DNA of 38,478 bases from Nitrososphaerota archaeon (GTDB lineage Archaea > Thermoproteota > Nitrososphaeria > Nitrososphaerales > Nitrosopumilaceae): assembly GCA_022573895.1 (NCBI GenBank), contig JACZTB010000013.1, positions 1 through 38,478 of the forward strand, read 5' to 3'. Under the pieces are notes generated by a model that searched no databases, was not told the DNA's origin, and saw only the letters and a program-made list of their open reading frames with translations. A program made the position numbers and the translations under genes. Position 1 is the first letter of the stretch. Every line of letters begins with the position of its first letter. Of the stretch, positions 33,578 through 38,478 are shown piece after piece.

Positions 33578-34057
33578 ATGTCTCAAGAATTAGAAAGAGT
33601 TTACACAATTAATCTTGGTAAAGTTTTACTCTCACAGTCTCAACATAGAGCTGTTAGAGCAATTAACATGATTAGAGAATTTGCTCGACATCATATGAAG
33701 GTCGAGGAAATTAAAATTGAAGAAGAACTTGCTCATCAAATTTGGGCAAGGGGAGTCAGAAGTCCACCAAGAAAAATTCGAGTTAGAATGAGTAAGACCG
33801 ATGAAGGTTACGTTCTTGTTTCTCAATATGTTGAAGAAGTAGAATCCAAAGCAACTCCTGAAAAAGATACCAAGAAAGTTGAAGATAAAGTAGAAAAACC
33901 AACTAAAGAAGCACCAAAGAAAGAAAAACCAACTAAAGAAGCACCAAAGAAAGAAAAACCAACTAAAGAAGCACCAAAGAAAGAAAAACCAACTAAAGAA
34001 GCACCAAAGAAAGAAAAACCAACTAAAGAAGCACCAACGAAAGAATCAAAAAAATAG
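33578..34057 (+). CDS. rpl31e: Ribosomal protein eL31 with a repeated Lys/Glu/Pro-rich tail
   Basis: Residues 1-90 are a normal eL31 (ERVYTINLGKVLLS, then RAVRAINMIREFARHHMKVE and a WARGVRSPPRKIRVRM segment), a protein near the tunnel exit of the large subunit. Archaeal eL31 normally ends at about 85-95 residues. Here about 65 more residues follow, mostly five copies of EKPTKEAPKK (about 106-155). The tail is highly charged, low in complexity and probably unfolded. The repeat is also near-perfect at the DNA level. The gene starts on the base after the eL39 stop. The translation factor aIF6 often follows in archaea but is not here. Confidence 0.95.
   Translation: MSQELERVYTINLGKVLLSQSQHRAVRAINMIREFARHHMKVEEIKIEEELAHQIWARGVRSPPRKIRVRMSKTDEGYVLVSQYVEEVESKATPEKDTKKVEDKVEKPTKEAPKKEKPTKEAPKKEKPTKEAPKKEKPTKEAPKKEKPTKEAPTKESKK
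33893..34042 (+). repeat. Five tandem 30-base repeats within the eL31 gene
   Basis: The 30-base unit begins GAAAAACCAACTAAAGAAGC and is repeated five times without spacing; the first four copies look identical and the last has one change (AAG to ACG). The unit is ten codons, so copy number can vary without shifting the frame. Confidence 0.95.
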
Positions 34058-34076
34058 TTTCTTTCAAAAAATTATT

Positions 34077-35027
34077 TTATTCTAATTGGTATAGATCCAA
34101 TTTACAATCAATACTGCAATCTGGCGTATCCCAATCAAGTGTATCTTCTTGTGGAATCATTCCCAAGGGATCATAGTTGTCAAACTTTGTCATTCCTTGA
34201 ATAGAAGATAACATTACTACTTTGGATTCCTCAGAAGTTGATGTCATATCTACTTGTGAATTACTTTCATTTAGAATTCCCCTAGAAAGATTTGTAATTG
34301 AGTTTATGACTCCAACAGGAATATTGTTTCCTCCAACTACATATAACATTGAACGTTTTACTGCATTTGGTGGAACGTTTCCATAGAGCATTTTCAATGA
34401 ATCTCTTAGTGAATCTTCAATGTTTTGTCCATCTTTGCTTGTTGTGAGAATGTTTATCTCAGAAGATATTTCAGATGAACCCAGTGATTCTACTACGTGC
34501 ATTATTGCAGAGTTTGCAATATCATAACATGCTTTAGGACTTAAATCTGGGTTGCTCTCAAGTAACGAATCATTATCAAGCACAATGGTACATCCAGAGT
34601 TTTCTCTAACTCTTTTTAGGGATACTCCAGAATTGAAAATTCTATCTTTTTCATACTTGAAAGGCATAATTGCAAATGAAATCAATCCTTTATCCATCTC
34701 TTTACACATCTCTGATACCACAGGTGCTATAGCTGAACCTGCTTTCCCAGCCAAGTTACTCATTAATACTATTGTGGAATAACCTGCAATCTTTGATTTT
34801 ATTTCATCAGTAACCTTGTAAGTTGAACCTCTGATTAATTGAACAGATGGATTAACAACTGAATCTGTTGAAACGTGAATAGATGGATTCTCTGACGAGA
34901 AATCTTTTACATCATTGCTAATTATTAGACAATCTGAATGAATGTAATCTTTGGCTTTAACTGCCAATTTTGAGCCTATACCACCTAAACCTATGACTAG
35001 AATTGGTTCTTTCATTTGAAAACTCAT
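34077..35027 (-). CDS. Divergent FtsZ/tubulin-like protein with degenerate GTPase motifs
   Basis: A 316-residue protein that follows the FtsZ fold. The N-terminal nucleotide loop GLGGIGSKLAVKAKD (13-27) and the base-contacting region IVLDNDSLLESNPDL (148-162, compare IPNDRLL of FtsZ) are recognisable. The tubulin signature GGGTGTG is replaced by NLAGKAGS (91-98). The T7 loop NxDxxD that triggers hydrolysis in the next subunit is not seen (about 191-200, INILTTSKDG). Thaumarchaea divide with Cdv/ESCRT proteins yet keep such an FtsZ relative of unknown role. A C-terminal DWDTPDCSIDCKLDLYQLE has two cysteines. ATG at residue 5 is an alternative start. Confidence 0.75.
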   Translation of the reverse strand: MSFQMKEPILVIGLGGIGSKLAVKAKDYIHSDCLIISNDVKDFSSENPSIHVSTDSVVNPSVQLIRGSTYKVTDEIKSKIAGYSTIVLMSNLAGKAGSAIAPVVSEMCKEMDKGLISFAIMPFKYEKDRIFNSGVSLKRVRENSGCTIVLDNDSLLESNPDLSPKACYDIANSAIMHVVESLGSSEISSEINILTTSKDGQNIEDSLRDSLKMLYGNVPPNAVKRSMLYVVGGNNIPVGVINSITNLSRGILNESNSQVDMTSTSEESKVVMLSSIQGMTKFDNYDPLGMIPQEDTLDWDTPDCSIDCKLDLYQLE

Positions 35028-35101
35028 TTCCTAATCCTCTTCTTTGATTTAGATAAAAAACCTTCTCACGTTTTTTTAATCAAATTTTAGATCTAAAAAA
35101 T

Positions 35102-36370
35102 TTAGCTTGCGATCTTTCCAAGAAGACTGTTAATAGTAACATCTGTAATTTCAATTGTGTGAGATTGGCCAATGTCTACTTCATTTCGGACAAAGACAGG
35201 CTTGTAAGCAAAGTTTCTACCTTTTATGCCTTCATCTATCTTTTCATCAAATAGAACTTTACCTATCCAACCGATCCACTTTTTGTTATTTTCAAATGAT
35301 ATTTTGTTGATCTGCTCAAAAATTTCCTTACTTCTTCGTTTGACTTCTGTAACATCAATCTGTTCCCATTCAGCTGCATCTGTACCTGGTCTTGCGCTGT
35401 ACTTTGATAGATTTACCACATCTGGTCTTGTTTCGTCAAGCAGATTTACTGTTTTTTGAAAATCCTCTTCAGTCTCTGAAGGAAATCCAACTATAACATC
35501 CGTTGAAATGGTAAAGTCCCCAAATCTTTCTTTTACTTTTTTTACAATTTCTCTAAAAGTACTCACAGTATGACCTCTTTTCATGTCGTGAAGTACTTTG
35601 TCGCTTCCGCTTTGTACTGGAATGTGGAGAAATTTGAAGACTTTGTCATTATCAAAAGATTCTATCAGATCTTCTTTGATTCTTGGCATGTACATTGGGT
35701 TCATCATGCCAATTCTAATCATAAAATCATCTGGAATTTCTACAACCGCATTTACTAGTGATGGTAGATCAGTTCCAATGTCAAATCCATAGCATCCGTT
35801 ATCTGTAGATGTCAGCCATACTTCTTTACACCCTTCGCTGATTTCTGTTTGAACTTGTCTTACGATATCTCCTAATCTATAACTTGAAAGATCTCCTTTG
35901 GATAATTTAGTCTGGCAAAATGTACATTCGCTCATACATCCACTAGCAATCTCTACTATTCCCACTACTGGATTTAATCTGACCTTTGGAAGTCCTACCT
36001 TTGATAAATCAGAGTCTTCTAACGAAATCTGTTTTCTGCCGTTTAATGTTGAATCAATTACTTGAAGTGTTTTTCCTAATGAGTTAGGTCCTAGCATACT
36101 AGCATTTTCTGCGAACTTTTTGATAGTTCCCTGTTCTGCTTTTGGAAAGCATCCTGCCACAACTAATGGTTTTGATTTTAATGATTTTATTCTATGAATC
36201 ATCTTGTTTGCAGTAGCATCTTTGACAGAGCATGTAACTATAATATTTAGATCAGACTCTGAAGAGTTATCAACTAATGTATGTCCGCCATTTCGAATTA
36301 GCCCTGAAATCATCTCTGAATCTGCAAAGCTAGCGGAACATCCGTAAGCTTCTACGAAAATCTTTGCCAT
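35102..36370 (-). CDS. tRNA methylthiotransferase (MtaB/CDKAL1-like radical SAM enzyme)
   Basis: The 422-residue enzyme has the MiaB-family order. An N-terminal cluster domain comes first (Cys11 in YGCSASFADSE, Cys47 and Cys74), then the radical SAM site SGCMSECTFCQTK with Cys145, Cys149 and Cys152, then a C-terminal TRAM-like RNA-binding domain (about 365-420). It adds a methylthio group to a modified base in tRNA; archaeal and eukaryotic members act on t6A37 to give ms2t6A. It lies three bases after the lyase gene upstream, so the two are probably co-transcribed. The Fe-S carrier at 11453 could serve it. Confidence 0.88.
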   Translation of the reverse strand: MAKIFVEAYGCSASFADSEMISGLIRNGGHTLVDNSSESDLNIIVTCSVKDATANKMIHRIKSLKSKPLVVAGCFPKAEQGTIKKFAENASMLGPNSLGKTLQVIDSTLNGRKQISLEDSDLSKVGLPKVRLNPVVGIVEIASGCMSECTFCQTKLSKGDLSSYRLGDIVRQVQTEISEGCKEVWLTSTDNGCYGFDIGTDLPSLVNAVVEIPDDFMIRIGMMNPMYMPRIKEDLIESFDNDKVFKFLHIPVQSGSDKVLHDMKRGHTVSTFREIVKKVKERFGDFTISTDVIVGFPSETEEDFQKTVNLLDETRPDVVNLSKYSARPGTDAAEWEQIDVTEVKRRSKEIFEQINKISFENNKKWIGWIGKVLFDEKIDEGIKGRNFAYKPVFVRNEVDIGQSHTIEITDVTINSLLGKIAS

Positions 36371-36373
36371 AAT

Positions 36374-37735
36374 CTATCCAAATAGAGAATTGATTTCTTT
36401 GTTACTCAATAGTTTCTTTGAAACAACTAATTCTCTGATAGTCTTTCCAGTTTTTAGTGATTCTTTGAAGAGTTCTGCAGATTTTTGATATCCTATTTTT
36501 GGAGTCAGTAATGTAACAATCACTGGACTATTTTCAATGTCCTTGCGTAATTTGTCTTTGTTTGCACTAAGTCCATCAATTAGATTTGTAGAAAATATTG
36601 GCAAGAAATTTTTGAGCATATCTGTTGATTCTAGTATACACTTTAGCATTCCAGGTAACATGACATTGAGCTCAAACTGACCACTTTGTGCTGCATAAGA
36701 AACTGCCGTATCATTTCCAATTATGTTAAAACAAATCATGTTCATACATTCGGCTAAAGATGGATTCACTTTTCCAGGCATAATAGACGAACCTGCGTGT
36801 ACTGCAGGAATTCCAAGTTCAGCCAATCCTGCAATTGGACCTGATGCCATTAGTCTGATATCATTTGCGATCTTTCCAATCTCAAGTGCCATGTTTCGTA
36901 AAGAGCCAGACAAATTTGCAACTGCAAACCTACTTTGCAAACCATATTGCATATCTTTTTCAGGTTTTAGTGATAGTTTAGAAATTTTTCCAAGTTCAAC
37001 TATTGCAATTTTTCTGTAACCTTTTGGTGTATTTGCACCAGAACCTACAGCTGTTCCTCCAAGAGCAACATTTTGTAATTCTTTTTGTGATGCAACAATT
37101 TCATTTCTTGCTTTGGTAATTGATGTTACATAAGCTGCAAATTCACTACCTAGTGTTACTGGTAATGCATCCATTAGATGTGTTCTTCCAATTTTCTTAA
37201 ATGATGAAAATTGTTTTGCTTTTTTAGATAGTGACTTTATCAAAATATCAATAGCAGAAATTGTCTCTCTGAGATTCATCAAAATTGCAACATGCATAGC
37301 AGTTGGATATGTATCGTTACTTGATTGTGACATGTTTACATGATCATTAGGATGCAGGAATTGATATTGTCCTTTCTTTTTATGTAGTACTTCAAGTGCA
37401 ACATTTGCGATAACCTCATTAGAATTCATGTTAAATGCAGTACCCGCACCAGAATTAATCATATCTACCACAAATTGATCAACATATTTTCCAGCCAAGA
37501 TTTTGTCACATGCAGAAACTATTGCTTTTCCACGTTTTGTATCAATGGCCTTTGTCTTCATATTTGCTAATGCGGCAGAACGTTTAATCATTACAAATGA
37601 CTTGATCAAATTTTCATGACTTTTGTTTCCTGTAACGTGATACTGTTTTATTGCTCTTCCTGTAAATGCTCCATAGTATGCGTCAACTGGGATTTTGACT
37701 TTTCCAAGTGAATCTTGGTCTAATCTAAATTTCAT
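36374..37735 (-). CDS. Fumarase/aspartase superfamily lyase
   Basis: A 453-residue homotetrameric-type lyase. It has HPNDHVNMSQSSNDTYPTAM, KIGRTHLMDALPVTLGSEF and the catalytic loop GSSIMPGKVNPSLAE with the serine that starts catalysis. It interconverts fumarate with malate (class II fumarase) or with aspartate (aspartase). SSNDTYPTAMH is fumarase-like, while GAGTAFNMNSNEVIANVALE resembles aspartase, so the choice is open; fumarase is favoured because thaumarchaea need it in their oxidative branch. Starts at ATG 37735, divergent from nirK. Confidence 0.8.
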   Translation of the reverse strand: MKFRLDQDSLGKVKIPVDAYYGAFTGRAIKQYHVTGNKSHENLIKSFVMIKRSAALANMKTKAIDTKRGKAIVSACDKILAGKYVDQFVVDMINSGAGTAFNMNSNEVIANVALEVLHKKKGQYQFLHPNDHVNMSQSSNDTYPTAMHVAILMNLRETISAIDILIKSLSKKAKQFSSFKKIGRTHLMDALPVTLGSEFAAYVTSITKARNEIVASQKELQNVALGGTAVGSGANTPKGYRKIAIVELGKISKLSLKPEKDMQYGLQSRFAVANLSGSLRNMALEIGKIANDIRLMASGPIAGLAELGIPAVHAGSSIMPGKVNPSLAECMNMICFNIIGNDTAVSYAAQSGQFELNVMLPGMLKCILESTDMLKNFLPIFSTNLIDGLSANKDKLRKDIENSPVIVTLLTPKIGYQKSAELFKESLKTGKTIRELVVSKKLLSNKEINSLFG

Positions 37736-37814
37736 ATTGATTTTCTAACAAATTATCTCCTATTATTCATTCTTTTTCAGATAATTTCTTAATTACATAA
37801 GATGAGAATGCCAA

Positions 37815-37824
37815 TTATTATATA
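37815..37824 (+). promoter_or_regulatory. TATA box for nirK
   Basis: TTATTATATA is centred about 28 bases before the ATG at 37848, the spacing of a leaderless archaeal transcript. Confidence 0.6.
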
Positions 37825-37847
37825 GTAATCATAAATGATCGGTTTTA

Positions 37848-38478
37848 ATGAATAAGCGTTATACTATGCTCTTTACAATTGCAGCAGTAGCTGTAATGGG
37901 AGCAACCTTATTCGGAAGCACATACACACAAACCCAAATTGGCGGACAATCAATTGACATGTCTCAAATGAAACATGATATGATGGACAAAATCCGCGAT
38001 ATGGGAGGTTTACAGCTAGTAATGCCACAAGCATTCGCAGAAACTGATTGTGGTGCACTTGAAGATACTGGACGCAAAGTAGTTGAGTTTAATCTGACTG
38101 GTACAAGTGTCTCACTTCCAATTATGGGGGGAGAAACTTACAACGCCATGACCTTTAGTGGACAAGTCCCAGGACCAACACTAAGAGTTACACAAGGCGA
38201 TGTTGTAAAAATGACACTTACCATTCCAGAAGATGAAATTGTTGCACACGGTAACGACATGCACGCATCACAAATTTCAGCTTTGGAGTTTGACTCTATT
38301 AATCCTGGAGAATCAAAAACATTCTGTTACATTGCTGAATCCGCAGGTGTTTTCAAATACCACTGTTCTGGTGTCCACTTAGCTGGAATGGATGCACATG
38401 TACTTTCCGGCATGTACGGAATTGCAATTGTTGATCCAATCAAAGGATACAAGAAATTAATGGTAGAGAAAACATCAA
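37848..38478 (+). CDS. nirK: Copper nitrite reductase-like multicopper oxidase, N-terminal part (cut by window end)
   Basis: The first 210 residues are visible. A signal/anchor helix (about 6-25) sends it across the membrane. A Met/His-rich stretch (about 37-54) separates it from the cupredoxin domain. Copper ligands: HGNDMH with His134, Asp137 and His139, then YHCSG with His172 and Cys173, His184 in MDAHVLSGM and Met189. These make a type 1 site and half of a type 2 site, as in NirK. In ammonia oxidisers NirK is abundant and proposed to handle NO or nitrite. The C-terminal domain lies beyond the window. Confidence 0.9.
   Translation, partial: MNKRYTMLFTIAAVAVMGATLFGSTYTQTQIGGQSIDMSQMKHDMMDKIRDMGGLQLVMPQAFAETDCGALEDTGRKVVEFNLTGTSVSLPIMGGETYNAMTFSGQVPGPTLRVTQGDVVKMTLTIPEDEIVAHGNDMHASQISALEFDSINPGESKTFCYIAESAGVFKYHCSGVHLAGMDAHVLSGMYGIAIVDPIKGYKKLMVEKTS

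Noticed and set aside
33893-34042. 30-base direct repeats that could suggest a CRISPR array
   Set aside because: There are no spacers between units, the period is a multiple of three, and the repeats are in frame within the eL31 gene.
36374-37735. Argininosuccinate lyase (ArgH) for the lyase, which would complete arginine synthesis with argG
   Set aside because: The HPNDHVNMSQSSND and GRTHLMDALPVTLG motifs are of fumarase/aspartase type; ArgH has different signature sequences.

Overview
The window is a gene-dense, AT-rich piece of an archaeal chromosome, most likely an ammonia-oxidising thaumarchaeon (Nitrososphaerota, Nitrosopumilus-like). The evidence is the combination of gene types: an ADP-forming acyl-CoA synthetase next to a crotonase-type hydratase (the pair used in the thaumarchaeal 3-hydroxypropionate/4-hydroxybutyrate carbon-fixation cycle), a copper nitrite-reductase-like NirK, archaeal DnaG, a proteasome alpha subunit, eL39/eL31 ribosomal proteins, a degenerate FtsZ-like protein, and lysine/arginine synthesis on LysW carrier proteins. 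Gene order also agrees with what I remember of Nitrosopumilus maritimus; this is recollection, not a search. I see no tRNA, rRNA, CRISPR array, insertion sequence or prophage. No gene-free stretch exceeds about 225 bases.

Layout. 1-2275: edge of a possible zinc-ribbon gene, then a two-gene restriction-modification cassette. 2280-5305 (minus): TatA-like translocase subunit, MFS transporter, UbiE-type methyltransferase, proteasome alpha subunit. 5425-11803: winged-helix regulator, glutamate dehydrogenase, small Toprim protein (minus), class I glutamine amidotransferase, the acyl-CoA synthetase and hydratase, a candidate C/D box sRNA, and an A-type Fe-S carrier. 11958-14407: dnaG, then two convergent FMN/FAD enzymes (RibK and RibL), each with a winged-helix N-terminal domain. 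14452-24620 (minus): diphthine synthase fused to a DUF357-like domain, followed by two operons for lysine and arginine made on LysW.

The upstream operon reads argG-lysW2-argX-lysY-lysZ-lysJ-lrp. The second reads lysS-lysW1-lysX-lysK-dphB. There are two carrier/ligase pairs but only one copy each of the kinase, reductase, aminotransferase and hydrolase, so these four probably serve both amino acids. LysW1 ends in Gln where LysW2 ends in the usual Glu, which I consider the most surprising detail in the window.

24751-27303: a NitT/TauT-type ABC importer. 27318-28430: a second MFS transporter (minus). 28531-32758: a cobalamin-dependent methionine synthase split into two genes, facing a MetF-like reductase. 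32833-34057: a Nudix hydrolase, then eL39 and eL31, the latter with a five-copy 10-residue charged tail. 34077-37735 (minus): FtsZ-like protein, a tRNA methylthiotransferase and a fumarase/aspartase-family lyase. 37848-end: the start of nirK, cut by the window edge.

Many transcripts look leaderless: a TATA-like box lies 25-30 bases upstream of the start codon, and several starts are GTG or TTG. Shine-Dalgarno sequences appear mainly where a leader exists (dnaG) or inside operons (the ABC ATPase).
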